Positions 7,928-16,643 of a stretch of DNA of 28,561 nt are shown here, piece after piece. The stretch's first letter is position 1, and each line of letters begins with the position of its first letter. The DNA is taken from positions 1-28,561 of the forward strand of contig CAKSPR010000024.1 of NCBI GenBank assembly GCA_934486455.1, in the 5' to 3' direction. Below the pieces are notes generated by a model. The model had not been told where the DNA came from, made no database searches, and saw nothing but the letters and a program-made list of their open reading frames with translations. The stretch comes from an uncultured Eubacteriales bacterium. Lineage in GTDB: Bacteria; Bacillota; Clostridia; Oscillospirales; Acutalibacteraceae. Both the position numbers and the translations under genes were made by a program.

Positions 7928-10110
7928 TGGCCGAATACAAGTCAAAAAGAGACGATCTTTTAAAGGCGATCTCGGAAAACGACAAATACGACAGAAAAAT
8001 AATCAAAAAGGCGCTTGATTTCGCAACCGAATATCACGACGGGCAGTTCCGCCATTCGGGAGAGCCTTACATCGAGCACCCTATTAATGTTGCGCTCATT
8101 TTAACCGGCCTCGGAATGGACAACGAATCCATCGTCGCCGCCCTTTTGCACGACATTATAGAGGATACCGAGGTCACATACGAAATGGTCGAACAGATGT
8201 TCGGACGGGATGTGGCAAGGCTTGTGGACGGGGTCACAAAGCTCGGTAAGATCCCCTATTATTCGAGAGAGGAACAGCAGGCCGAAAACCTGAGAAAAAT
8301 GTTTCTCGCCATGTCGGAGGATGTAAGGGTCATCATCATCAAGCTTGCCGACCGACTGCACAACATGCGCACCATCGAAAGCCACAGCCCCCAAAAGAGG
8401 CTTGACATTTCAAAGGAAACGCTGGAGGTTTACGCACCCATCGCCCACAGACTGGGTATCCGCGCCATTAAGGAGGAGCTTGAGGATCTGTGTCTGCGTC
8501 AGCTCGACCCGGTGGCATACGACGAAATTTTAAACAACTTAAATGAGCGCAAAACCGAGCGCACCGAGTTTATAAACAACATCATCGAAAAAATCAAGGA
8601 ACGCCTTACCGCTTTAAAGTTCAATAATTTCAGCATAGACGGGCGGGTCAAATCCATTCACGGAATTTATCGGAAAATGTATCTCCAGCAAAAGGCGTTC
8701 GACGAGATTTACGACATCTACGCCGTCAGAATAATCGTCGGCACGGTCAACGACTGCTACAATGTGCTGGGAATGATACACGATATGTTTCGACCCATTC
8801 CCGGCCGCTTTAAGGACTATATTTCCACTCCGAAGCCCAACAACTATCAGTCCCTCCACACCACCCTTATCGACAGGGAGGGCATACCCTTTGAGGTGCA
8901 GATAAGAACCTTTGAAATGCACCGCACTGCCGAATACGGTATCGCGGCCCACTGGAAATATAAGGCCGGGGTCAGCGAAAGCTCAAAAATGGACGCACAG
9001 CTCACCTGGATAAGACAGATACTCGAGGCGCAGCAGGATTCGGGCGAGGCCGAGGATTTTGTCCAGAGCATTAAAACCGACCTTACCTCCGACGATGTTT
9101 TTGTGGTAACGCCCAAGGGTGATGTTATCAGCCTGCCGGTAGGGTCGACGGTCATTGATTTTGCCTATGCCATCCATTCGGCGGTGGGCAACCGCATGAT
9201 CGGCGCAAAGGTGGACGGACGAATCGTCCCCATAGATTACAAGGTCAAAAACGGCGAAATAATCGACATTATAACCACCAATCAGCAGGATCACGGACCT
9301 GCCCGAGACTGGCTCAACATCGTTAAAACCAGCGAGGCCCGTTCTAAAATACGCTCCTGGTTTAAAAAGGAGCGCCGTCCCGAGAACATTGCCGAAGGAA
9401 AGTCCATTCTCGAAAGGGAGTTCCGTCGTGATTTTGTCTTTTCCGACGAGAAAAAGGAACAGTTTATAAACCATTTTTCCGAGCTTTACCACTGCAACAG
9501 CGTTGATGATTTTTACGCCGCCATCGGATACGGCGGAATACTCATTTCCCGCCTCATCCCGAGAATGAAGGACGAATACAACCGCAGCTACAAGCCCGCC
9601 CCCGAAGCGGCAAAGGAAGTCGTTACCACCGTTTCGCCCAAGCTTGTTAAATCCACCGAAGGCGTAGTGGTCGAGGGTGTGGACAACTGTCTTATAAAGC
9701 TTGCCCGCTGCTGCGAGCCTCTTCCCGGAGACGATATAATCGGCTTTATAACAAGGGGACACGGCGTTTCGATACACAAGCGGGATTGCTCAAATGTTCC
9801 GAAGGACATTTCCTCCTGCGAGCAGCCCGACCGCTGGATAAAGGCGAAGTGGGCAAACAGGAAGGGAGAGGGCTTCAAGGCCACGGTGGTCATTCTGGCG
9901 GTCGATCGTTCGTCGCTTCTTGCCGATGTAATGAACACCCTTGTCAATATGCGGGTGCCGCTGCACAATGTCAATGCAAGGGAGCTCAAGGACGGTAATT
10001 CGGAAATTCTCATAACCATCAGCACCGAGGGTACCGAGCATCTTAAAAACATCATTTCAAAGCTCAGCAAAATAAACAATGTTTTCTCGGTCGAAAGAAC
10101 CAACAACTGA
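7927..10110 (+). CDS. rel: Bifunctional (p)ppGpp synthetase/hydrolase
   Basis: Rel makes and degrades the alarmone (p)ppGpp in response to uncharged tRNA on stalled ribosomes. All domains of the long RelA/SpoT homologue are present in 727 residues. The HD hydrolase has His51, His75-Asp76 and Glu79-Asp80 (HDIIED) plus LADRLHNMRT. The synthetase carries GRFKDYISTPKPNNYQSLH, whose R-x-KD form is the one found in bifunctional enzymes, and EVQIRTFEMHRTAEYGIAAHW. A TGS domain (DVFVVTPKGDVISLP...), a zinc-finger-like RIS segment with LARCCEPLPGDDIIGF, and a C-terminal ACT domain follow. The HD residues are intact, so hydrolase activity is expected. The start ATG 7927 overlaps the recJ stop, with AGGGA as ribosome site. 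In many Bacillota dtd follows rel; here a 135-bp gap without a gene sits there. Confidence 0.96.
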   Translation: MAEYKSKRDDLLKAISENDKYDRKIIKKALDFATEYHDGQFRHSGEPYIEHPINVALILTGLGMDNESIVAALLHDIIEDTEVTYEMVEQMFGRDVARLVDGVTKLGKIPYYSREEQQAENLRKMFLAMSEDVRVIIIKLADRLHNMRTIESHSPQKRLDISKETLEVYAPIAHRLGIRAIKEELEDLCLRQLDPVAYDEILNNLNERKTERTEFINNIIEKIKERLTALKFNNFSIDGRVKSIHGIYRKMYLQQKAFDEIYDIYAVRIIVGTVNDCYNVLGMIHDMFRPIPGRFKDYISTPKPNNYQSLHTTLIDREGIPFEVQIRTFEMHRTAEYGIAAHWKYKAGVSESSKMDAQLTWIRQILEAQQDSGEAEDFVQSIKTDLTSDDVFVVTPKGDVISLPVGSTVIDFAYAIHSAVGNRMIGAKVDGRIVPIDYKVKNGEIIDIITTNQQDHGPARDWLNIVKTSEARSKIRSWFKKERRPENIAEGKSILEREFRRDFVFSDEKKEQFINHFSELYHCNSVDDFYAAIGYGGILISRLIPRMKDEYNRSYKPAPEAAKEVVTTVSPKLVKSTEGVVVEGVDNCLIKLARCCEPLPGDDIIGFITRGHGVSIHKRDCSNVPKDISSCEQPDRWIKAKWANRKGEGFKATVVILAVDRSSLLADVMNTLVNMRVPLHNVNARELKDGNSEILITISTEGTEHLKNIISKLSKINNVFSVERTNN

Positions 10111-10245
10111 AAATCGGAAGACATGCCCATAATCAGGGCCAAAAGGCAATGCCGAAAAGTGCAGACGGCCGAAGCAATGTGCATAAAAAGCGGCAAAACG
10201 GTGCCTTTACCTATGGGGTGAAAAGCCCCGAAAGAAGGAGATACT

Positions 10246-10878
10246 ATGACGGTTAAAACATTTACGGTGGGAAACATGGATAACAAATGTTATCTTGTAA
10301 CCGACGATAACAGCGGAGACATGGCTCTTGTGGACGCCTCCTTTGCTCATAAAAGCTTTGTGGAGGAGATAAGCGGATTTAAGGACAGGCTTAAATACAT
10401 TTTTCTGACCCACGGGCACTATGACCATATACTTTCGGCAGGGGCAATTAAAGACGCCACCGGCGCAAAGGTGGTCATTCACAAAAAGGATGCCATTTGT
10501 CTTTCAAGTCCCGCCTTTTCCCTGGCGGCTAATCACGCCCTTTCCCAGCAACCGCTTTCGGCCGACATTATCTGCGACGACGGAGACGAAATACCCTTGG
10601 GCAGTCTCACCTTTAAGGTCATATACACCCCCGGACACACGGTGGGCAGCGTTTGCTATGAATGCGGCGACGCCCTTTTTACGGGAGATACCCTTTTCCG
10701 CCTCGGGGTGGGAAGAACCGACCTTCCAACGGGAAACACGGCCAAAATGGTCGACTCCCTCAAAAAGCTTTATGAGATCGAGGGTGACTTTGAGGTTTTC
10801 CCCGGTCACGGCAAGCCCTCCACCCTTGATGTGGAGCGAAGCCTTAATCCCTTTATGAAAAGAGCGATGGGACTTTGA
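10246..10878 (+). CDS. MBL-fold metallo-hydrolase (glyoxalase II-like)
   Basis: This 210-residue protein is a metallo-beta-lactamase-fold hydrolase of the glyoxalase II / YqgX-like subgroup. The metal-binding motif THGHYDH is at residues 55-61, with further ligands in TPGHTVGS, FTGDTLF and FPGHGKPS. The C-terminal GVGRTDLP block is typical of the group. It acts in the cytoplasm, probably on a thioester or other small hydrolysable substrate, but the substrate cannot be told from the sequence. The start ATG 10246 has a near-perfect AAGGAG site. A small hairpin, GGGG (10215-10218) with CCCC (10226-10229), precedes the ribosome site. The stop overlaps the hemZ start (TTGA). The order rel, MBL, hemZ is common in Bacillota. 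Confidence 0.92.
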   Translation: MTVKTFTVGNMDNKCYLVTDDNSGDMALVDASFAHKSFVEEISGFKDRLKYIFLTHGHYDHILSAGAIKDATGAKVVIHKKDAICLSSPAFSLAANHALSQQPLSADIICDDGDEIPLGSLTFKVIYTPGHTVGSVCYECGDALFTGDTLFRLGVGRTDLPTGNTAKMVDSLKKLYEIEGDFEVFPGHGKPSTLDVERSLNPFMKRAMGL

Positions 10879-12413
10879 TAAAGCTTTATGTTGACAGGCC
10901 GGAGCACCGCTACGAGACCGAAAATATCTGCCGACTGTTCTTTCCCTCGGAAAAGCTTTGCGAAAAGACCGAGCGGCAAAAAGAGCCGACGGTATCGGCT
11001 TTAAAAGAAGATAAAAAAGCGTCAGGCACTCAAAACGGAGACATTTCGGTAAATGTCACCTTCACCGAAAACGGCGAAGGCCTCCTTATTGTTGCGGCCG
11101 AGGTTTTTGCAAAAGGGGAGAAGGCTGCCTTTTCCGAAGGCATTGATATTACTGACGGTACTGAGCAAACCGAAAAGGCGGCCGAGCTTGCGGGCGGAAG
11201 ATGCCTTTATAAGGCCTTTTCAAAAATCTGCGGATTTTCGCCCAAATGGGGAATACTCACGGGGGTCAGACCCGAAAAGCTTTGGTCGGCAAAATCCGAA
11301 GCCCTCGGGAAGCCCGCCGCCGAACGGCTTTTCAAAAACAGCTTTCTTGTGTCTGACGAAAAAATAAAGCTTTGCGAAAAGGCGCACATCGCCGACAAAA
11401 GAGCGGCTTCTCTGTCTGACCCAAATTCCTTCAGCCTTTATGTATCGGTGCCCTTTTGCCCCAGCCGCTGTAAATATTGCTCCTTTGTTTCCCATTCCAT
11501 CGCCTCGGCGGGAAAGCTTGTTCCCGATTATGTGGAGCTTTTGTGCAAGGAGATCGAGGCGGCGGCAGCGGCGGCGAAAAGCCTCGGTCTAAAGCTTTCG
11601 ACGGTATATTTCGGCGGGGGAACGCCCACCCAGTTTTCCGCCGAACAGCTCGACAGTGTGCTTTGCGCCGTCGAAAACAGCTTTGATATGTCCGGCCTTC
11701 TGGAATATACCGTCGAAGCCGGCCGACCCGACACCGTAACGGCTCAAAAGCTCTCCTGCCTTAAATCCCACGGGGTGGGCAGAATAAGCATAAATCCCCA
11801 GACCCTTTCAAACGCCGTGCTTGCCGAAATCGGCAGAAAGCATACGGTCGAGCAGTTTTACGAAGCCTTTGCTCTTGCAAAGAAAACGGGGTTTGACACC
11901 GTAAATACCGACATAATCGCCGGCCTTTCGGGAGACACGGCGGAAGGCTTTTTCAAGACCCTTGAAGGTATAATTTCTCTTGACCCCGAGAATATAACCG
12001 TTCATACCCTTTCGATGAAACGCTCGTCGAGCTATGTTTCAAACGGGGAGGGGATATATTCGGCAAAGGGAGACGCCGTTTCTGATATGGTGGTCGGCTC
12101 GTCGAAAATGCTCGGGGAGGCGGGATATTCGCCCTATTACCTCTATCGGCAGAGCAAATGCCTCGGCAACCACGAAAATGTCGGCTGGAGCAAAAAGGGC
12201 CGCGACTGCCTTTACAACATCTATATGATGAACGAGATACACAGCGTTCTTGCGGTGGGCGCAGGGGCGGTAAGCCGCCTTAAAGACCCGCACGGCAACC
12301 ACATCGAGCGAATTTTCAACTTTAAATATCCTTATGAATACATAAACCGCTTTGACGAAATTTTAAAAAGGAAGGAAAGGATTGGTGAATTCTATGAAAA
12401 ATACCCTGTTTGA
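10875..12413 (+). CDS. hemZ: HemZ-type radical SAM coproporphyrinogen dehydrogenase-like protein
   Basis: HemZ is an oxygen-independent coproporphyrinogen III oxidase-like radical SAM enzyme of Bacillota. The 512-residue protein has a variable N-terminal domain, the iron-sulfur motif CPSRCKYC (C-x3-C-x2-C), YFGGGTPTQ, the EAGRPDT segment, the RISINPQTL block and the C-terminal GNHENVGWSK...GAGAVSRL region characteristic of HemZ. The start is TTG 10875, which overlaps the TGA of the MBL gene (TTGA); no in-frame ATG is close, and the resulting N-terminus MIKLYVD resembles relatives. Many anaerobes with hemZ lack a complete heme pathway and no other heme gene lies here, so the true substrate may differ. 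The 3' end overlaps the next gene by 20 to 32 bases. Confidence 0.9.
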   Translation: MIKLYVDRPEHRYETENICRLFFPSEKLCEKTERQKEPTVSALKEDKKASGTQNGDISVNVTFTENGEGLLIVAAEVFAKGEKAAFSEGIDITDGTEQTEKAAELAGGRCLYKAFSKICGFSPKWGILTGVRPEKLWSAKSEALGKPAAERLFKNSFLVSDEKIKLCEKAHIADKRAASLSDPNSFSLYVSVPFCPSRCKYCSFVSHSIASAGKLVPDYVELLCKEIEAAAAAAKSLGLKLSTVYFGGGTPTQFSAEQLDSVLCAVENSFDMSGLLEYTVEAGRPDTVTAQKLSCLKSHGVGRISINPQTLSNAVLAEIGRKHTVEQFYEAFALAKKTGFDTVNTDIIAGLSGDTAEGFFKTLEGIISLDPENITVHTLSMKRSSSYVSNGEGIYSAKGDAVSDMVVGSSKMLGEAGYSPYYLYRQSKCLGNHENVGWSKKGRDCLYNIYMMNEIHSVLAVGAGAVSRLKDPHGNHIERIFNFKYPYEYINRFDEILKRKERIGEFYEKYPV

Positions 12414-13323
12414 CAGCCTCGACTTTGCCGATATAAACGAACAGATTCACGATAATCCCGCCGAATATATAAGGGTGTGCGATAGGGAATACCGCTCGTT
12501 CATTAAAAGGGTGGCAAATTCCATTGCCGCCGACGATAACAACAAGATCGTTATGCTTTCCGGCCCCTCGGGCTCGGGAAAAACCACGACCGCTCATTTT
12601 ATCGAAAAATATATCAACGACCTGGGCAAAAAGGCCGTGACCGTATCCCTTGACAACTTTTATCTCGGAAAAGACGATCTTCCCAAGCTTCCCGACGGGC
12701 GCTTCGATTTTGAAACCATCTATGCTCTTAACATTGAGGAGATGATAACCTGTCTCAGGGGCCTTATAAGAGAAGGCCATTGCAACATGCCCGAATTCGA
12801 CTTTTTTACCGGCTGTCCCAAAGCCGAAAAGACGCCGCTATCCCTTCCCGAGGACGGCATCGCCATTTTCGAGGGAATACACGCCCTCAATTCTCTGATT
12901 TTGGACGAGCTTCCGGCAAAGAACATTTTCAAGGTCTATGTAAGCGTTAAGGATGGAATATACGACGGCAAAAACCTGCTCCTTTCTCCTCGGGAGATAC
13001 GCCTTTCCCGAAGAATGATAAGAGACAGGAACTTCCGCAATTCCGATGTAAAAAACACCCTTCACATGTGGACGGGGGTCGTTATGGGAGAGGAAAAATA
13101 TCTTTTCCCCTTTAAAGACACCGCCGACATTTCCATTAACTCGCTCCACCCCTTTGAGGCGGCCATTTACCGCGATCAGATGCTTGAAATGCTGGCAACG
13201 GTCGAGCCCGGCGACGAGAATTTTTCGGTGGCGGCCGAAATGTATGTTGATTATATGAAAATCGCCCCCGCAAGCAGAGAGCTTCTGCCCGAGGGGTCGC
13301 TTATACACGAATTTGTAGGATAG
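12382..13323 (+). CDS. Uridine kinase-like nucleoside kinase (P-loop), lacking the TGS/ThrRS-like part
   Basis: This is a P-loop kinase of the uridine kinase / phosphoribulokinase group. Walker A (GPSGSGKTTT) lies at residues 61-70, followed by VSLDNFYLGKDDLPKLPDG, FDFETIYALN, the acidic MPEFDFFTG region and IFEGIHALN, the hallmarks of clostridial nucleoside kinases. Those relatives are often about 550 residues, with an N-terminal TGS and tRNA-synthetase-like second additional domain. Here only about 55 residues precede the P-loop, so the fused half is absent. Start choice is uncertain: TTG 12382, GTG 12385 and ATG 12394 all follow AAGGAAGG-type sites, and all overlap the end of hemZ. Phosphorylation of a nucleoside is likely; the particular nucleoside is not evident. 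Confidence 0.85.
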   Translation: MVNSMKNTLFDSLDFADINEQIHDNPAEYIRVCDREYRSFIKRVANSIAADDNNKIVMLSGPSGSGKTTTAHFIEKYINDLGKKAVTVSLDNFYLGKDDLPKLPDGRFDFETIYALNIEEMITCLRGLIREGHCNMPEFDFFTGCPKAEKTPLSLPEDGIAIFEGIHALNSLILDELPAKNIFKVYVSVKDGIYDGKNLLLSPREIRLSRRMIRDRNFRNSDVKNTLHMWTGVVMGEEKYLFPFKDTADISINSLHPFEAAIYRDQMLEMLATVEPGDENFSVAAEMYVDYMKIAPASRELLPEGSLIHEFVG

Positions 13324-13339
13324 ATTGGAAGGATTATTT

Positions 13340-14527
13340 ATGAATTATCAGTTTTCAAAAAGAGTCAGCGGGCTTCAGCCCTCTGCGATCAGGGAAATCT
13401 TAAAGGCTACGGCCGACCCTCAGCTTATTTCCTTTGCGGCGGGAAATCCCGCTCCCGAGGCCTTTCCCTGCGAAAGCGTCAGGGAAATTTCCGACCGTCT
13501 GCTTGAAAAAAATCCCGTTCTCGCCCTGCAATACTCGGTAACCGAGGGCTATACCCCCCTGAGAAAGACCGTGGCAAAATACATGAGCGAAAAGTTTAAT
13601 GTGGGACGGGATTTTGACGATATTATCATAACCTCGGGCGCCCAGCAGGTCATGGAGCTTGCGGCAAAAACATTCTTAAATTACGGCGACACCATAATAT
13701 GTGAGGATCCTTCCTTCGTCGGCTCGCTCAACGCCTTCCGCTCGCTGGGCGTAAAGCTTAAGGGAGTCAGAATGGAGGCCGACGGAATGGACATGGAGGC
13801 CTTCAAAAAGGCTCTTGAAGATGATAAGAATGTTAAACTTGTTTATACCATTCCCAACTTCCAAAATCCAAGCGGAACCTGCATGTCCCTTGAAAAGAGA
13901 AAAGAGCTTTACGACCTGTGCAAAAAGCACGGCCTTGTCATAATCGAGGACAATCCCTACGGCGAGCTTCGCTTTGAGGGGGAAAACATTCCCTGCATAA
14001 AGAGCTTCGATGAGGACGGCCTTGTTATATATGCCGGCTCCTTCTCAAAGGTGCTTTCTCCCGGAATGAGGGTGGGATACGCCATCGCGCCGAAGGAGAT
14101 AATCGCCAAAATGACGGTGTGCAAGCAGACCGAGGACGTACACACAAACATATGGGCTCAGGCCGTGGCAAACGCCTTTATGACCGAATATGACTTCGAA
14201 GGACACCTTGCAAAGATCCGCAGAATATATAAACACAAGGCCGAGCTTATGGAAAGCCTGCTTGACGAAAAGGTATGCCCCAACATCAGCTACAATAAAA
14301 TCTGCGGCGGTCTGTTCATCTGGGCGACCCTGCCCGACAGCTTCGACATGCTTGAGGTTGTTAAAAAGGCGGTGGAGCACAAGGTGGCAGTTGTTCCCGG
14401 AACGGCCTTCTTAAACGACGAAAGCGCCAAAACAAACAGCTTCCGTCTCAATTTCTCCACCCCAACCGACGAGCAGATTATAAAGGGCATAGACATTCTC
14501 GCCGATGTTTTAAATTCGATGAAATAA
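13340..14527 (+). CDS. PLP-dependent class I/II aminotransferase (2-aminoadipate aminotransferase-like)
   Basis: A 395-residue fold-type I aminotransferase. Visible motifs are SFAAGNPAPEAFP near the N-terminus, YSVTEGYTPLRKTVAKYM, ITSGAQQVMELA, YTIPNFQNPSGTCMS, the PLP-binding IIEDNPYGELRF, and GSFSKVLSPGMRVGY with the Schiff-base lysine. This is the architecture of LysN/2-aminoadipate and MocR-like stand-alone aminotransferases; there is no DNA-binding domain. The amino donor and acceptor cannot be deduced. I place the start at ATG 13340, seven bases after GGAAGGA, rather than the in-frame TTG at 13325, which lies within the upstream stop region and has no ribosome site. It follows the kinase gene by 16 bases. 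Confidence 0.92.
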   Translation: MNYQFSKRVSGLQPSAIREILKATADPQLISFAAGNPAPEAFPCESVREISDRLLEKNPVLALQYSVTEGYTPLRKTVAKYMSEKFNVGRDFDDIIITSGAQQVMELAAKTFLNYGDTIICEDPSFVGSLNAFRSLGVKLKGVRMEADGMDMEAFKKALEDDKNVKLVYTIPNFQNPSGTCMSLEKRKELYDLCKKHGLVIIEDNPYGELRFEGENIPCIKSFDEDGLVIYAGSFSKVLSPGMRVGYAIAPKEIIAKMTVCKQTEDVHTNIWAQAVANAFMTEYDFEGHLAKIRRIYKHKAELMESLLDEKVCPNISYNKICGGLFIWATLPDSFDMLEVVKKAVEHKVAVVPGTAFLNDESAKTNSFRLNFSTPTDEQIIKGIDILADVLNSMK

Positions 14528-14537
14528 ACAGAGCCGA

Positions 14538-14578
14538 CGACCGCTGCCGACATGCAAAATCTGCCGACAGCGCGGTCG
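14538..14578 (+). promoter_or_regulatory. Hairpin upstream of trpS
   Basis: CGACCGC (14538-14544) can pair with GCGGTCG (14572-14578) across a 27-base loop that contains TGCCGACA twice (14545-14552 and 14562-14569). There is no following T-tract, so it does not look like a terminator. No T-box motif is present in this 77-bp gap. Confidence 0.35.
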
Positions 14579-14604
14579 AAAGCCTATGAATTGAGGTAAC
14601 AACA

Positions 14605-15606
14605 ATGGAAAACGAAAATCAAAAAAAGCTTATATACAGCGCCATTCAGCCCAGCGGCATGCTCACCTTAGGCAATTATCTCGGCGCACTCAGAAACTGG
14701 GTCAGGCTCCAGGAGGAGTATGACTGCATCTATACCGTGGCCGATCTGCACGCCATAACCGTCCGCCAGCAGACCGCCGCCTTCAGAAAACAGATTTTAG
14801 AGACATATGCTCTGCTCATTGCCGTGGGCGTAGACCCCGAAAAGAGCCTGCTTTTTATCCAGTCCCATGTGGCGGCGCACAGCCAGCTTGCATGGATACT
14901 TTCCTGCTATACACAGTTCGGCGAGCTGTCCCGCATGACCCAGTTCAAGGACAAATCGGCAAAGCATGCCGACAATGTTAATGCCGGCCTTTTCACCTAT
15001 CCTTCTCTTATGGCGGCCGACATTCTGCTTTATAAGGCCGACCTCGTACCTGTGGGAGCCGACCAGAAGCAGCACCTTGAAATAACCCGCGATATTGCCG
15101 CCCGTTTCAATAACATTTACGGCGAGGTTTTCACCATTCCCGACGGATTTATTCCCAAGGTGGGCGCAAGGGTCATGTCGCTTCAGGAGCCGACCAAAAA
15201 GATGTCCAAATCCGACGAGAATGTCAACGCCTGGGTGGCAATACTCGATAAGCCCGAGGACATTATGAGAAAATTCAAGCGCGCCGTAACCGACAGTGAG
15301 GCCGAAGTGGCCTTCAAAGACGGTAAGGACGGTGTTAACAACCTTATGGGGATTTACTCGGCCGTTACCGGAAAGAGCCTTGAAAAAATAACCGAGGAAT
15401 TTGCCGGAAAGGGCTACGGCGACTTTAAAACCGCCGTGGGCGAGGCTGTGGTCGAAGAGCTGCGCCCGGTAAGAGAGCGCTTCGACGAGCTTATGAAGAA
15501 CAGGGACTTTTTGACCGAAACCTGGAGAAAGGGCGCCGAAAACGCCGAAAAGCTCGCAAACAGAACCCTTTCCAAGGTCATGAAAAAGATAGGATTTATC
15601 TATTGA
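14605..15606 (+). CDS. trpS: Tryptophan--tRNA ligase
   Basis: TrpRS charges tRNA-Trp in the cytoplasm. The 333-residue protein is of usual bacterial length and shows IQPSGMLTLGNYLGAL (the HIGH-equivalent region), DLHAITV, the LMAADILLYKADLVPVGADQKQHLE block, and the KMSKS loop as KKMSKSDEN. The start ATG 14605 follows GAGGTAAC. Many Bacillota trpS genes have a T-box leader, but the 77-bp gap here is too short for one; the Trp T-box in this window controls the transporter near 23 kb instead. The gene probably continues the long unit begun before recJ, or has a promoter I cannot see. Confidence 0.96.
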   Translation: MENENQKKLIYSAIQPSGMLTLGNYLGALRNWVRLQEEYDCIYTVADLHAITVRQQTAAFRKQILETYALLIAVGVDPEKSLLFIQSHVAAHSQLAWILSCYTQFGELSRMTQFKDKSAKHADNVNAGLFTYPSLMAADILLYKADLVPVGADQKQHLEITRDIAARFNNIYGEVFTIPDGFIPKVGARVMSLQEPTKKMSKSDENVNAWVAILDKPEDIMRKFKRAVTDSEAEVAFKDGKDGVNNLMGIYSAVTGKSLEKITEEFAGKGYGDFKTAVGEAVVEELRPVRERFDELMKNRDFLTETWRKGAENAEKLANRTLSKVMKKIGFIY

Positions 15607-15716
15607 TATTTCTCTTAAGGCCGACTCGTTTGAAACCAAAACGGGTAAGCCGCAGAGACGGCACAACCGATAAAAAAAGAGTTAACAGATAACCGACAAA
15701 AGATAGGAAAACCGAT

Positions 15717-16643
15717 ATGGAAAAAGTTGATTATACCGAAATAGTCTTTACAATTTCCCCGAAGGATGTGGACAGGGCAGGGGACATTGCCAATATGGCC
15801 GTTAAGGGCGGCATTTATATCGAGGATTACACCAATCTCGAGCAGAGCGTTGAGGAGATCGCCCACATCGACCTTATCGACAGCGAGCTTCTCAAAAAGG
15901 ATCGCTCGATTGCCAAAATACACATCTATCTCGACGAAACCGAAAATCCCGCCGAAACCATTGCCTACATTTCCGAAATGTACAAGGCAAACGGCATTGA
16001 TTTTTCGGTTGACACCTCCATGTGCCTTTACGAGGACTGGGCAGAAAACTGGAAGAAATATTTTAAGCCCATAAACATCGGAGAGAGACTGGTCATAAGA
16101 CCCGCATGGGAGCCTGAAACCGCTCAAAACGGCCGCACCGAGCTTATTCTCGAGCCGGGAATGGCCTTCGGCACAGGCACCCACGAGACCACCCGCCTCT
16201 GTCTCGAGCTGCTTTCGAAATACACGACTGAGCAGTCGGAAATTCTCGATGTGGGAACGGGAAGCGGAATTCTCGCCGTTGCGGGAGTGCTTTTGGGAGC
16301 CAAAAGGGCGCTGGGAGTTGACATCGACGAGCTTTCGGTCAAAACCGCCGCGGAAAACGCCAAGCTTAACGGCGTGGCCGACAAAACCGAGTTTATCGCC
16401 GGAAACCTCACCGACAAGGTGAGCGGACGCTTTAATCTTGTTACCGCCAACATCGTGGCCGATGTCATAATGATGTTAAACGAGGATATTCTTAAATTCC
16501 TTTCAAAGGACGGAATATACATTATGAGCGGCATAATCGACACCAGAGAAAAGGATGTACTGGAAAACCTTGAGGGTAAATTTGAGGTTTTGGAAATTCT
16601 AAGAGAGCGCGGCTGGACGGCCATCGCCGCAAAACCGCTATGA
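15717..16643 (+). CDS. prmA: Ribosomal protein L11 methyltransferase
   Basis: PrmA trimethylates ribosomal protein L11 using S-adenosylmethionine. The 308-residue protein has the N-terminal L11-recognition domain (about residues 1-105), the linker WAENWKKYFKPINIGERLVIRP, the FGTGTHETTRLCLE signature, the SAM-binding DVGTGSGILAVAGVLLGAKR and the NIVADVI motif. The start ATG 15717 lies about ten bases after TAGGAAA. The stop overlaps the next methyltransferase start as ATGA. A 110-bp gap without a recognisable gene separates it from trpS; it contains only a weak CGTTT/AAACG hairpin. Confidence 0.95.
   Translation: MEKVDYTEIVFTISPKDVDRAGDIANMAVKGGIYIEDYTNLEQSVEEIAHIDLIDSELLKKDRSIAKIHIYLDETENPAETIAYISEMYKANGIDFSVDTSMCLYEDWAENWKKYFKPINIGERLVIRPAWEPETAQNGRTELILEPGMAFGTGTHETTRLCLELLSKYTTEQSEILDVGTGSGILAVAGVLLGAKRALGVDIDELSVKTAAENAKLNGVADKTEFIAGNLTDKVSGRFNLVTANIVADVIMMLNEDILKFLSKDGIYIMSGIIDTREKDVLENLEGKFEVLEILRERGWTAIAAKPL

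Noticed and set aside
8983..9777. Minus-strand frame of 264 codons inside rel
   Set aside because: Lies fully within the strongly supported rel gene, has no ribosome site and no recognisable domain; it is a shadow of biased codon use.
14797..15666. Minus-strand frame of 289 codons across trpS
   Set aside because: Complement of the conserved trpS sequence, no family features and no ribosome site.
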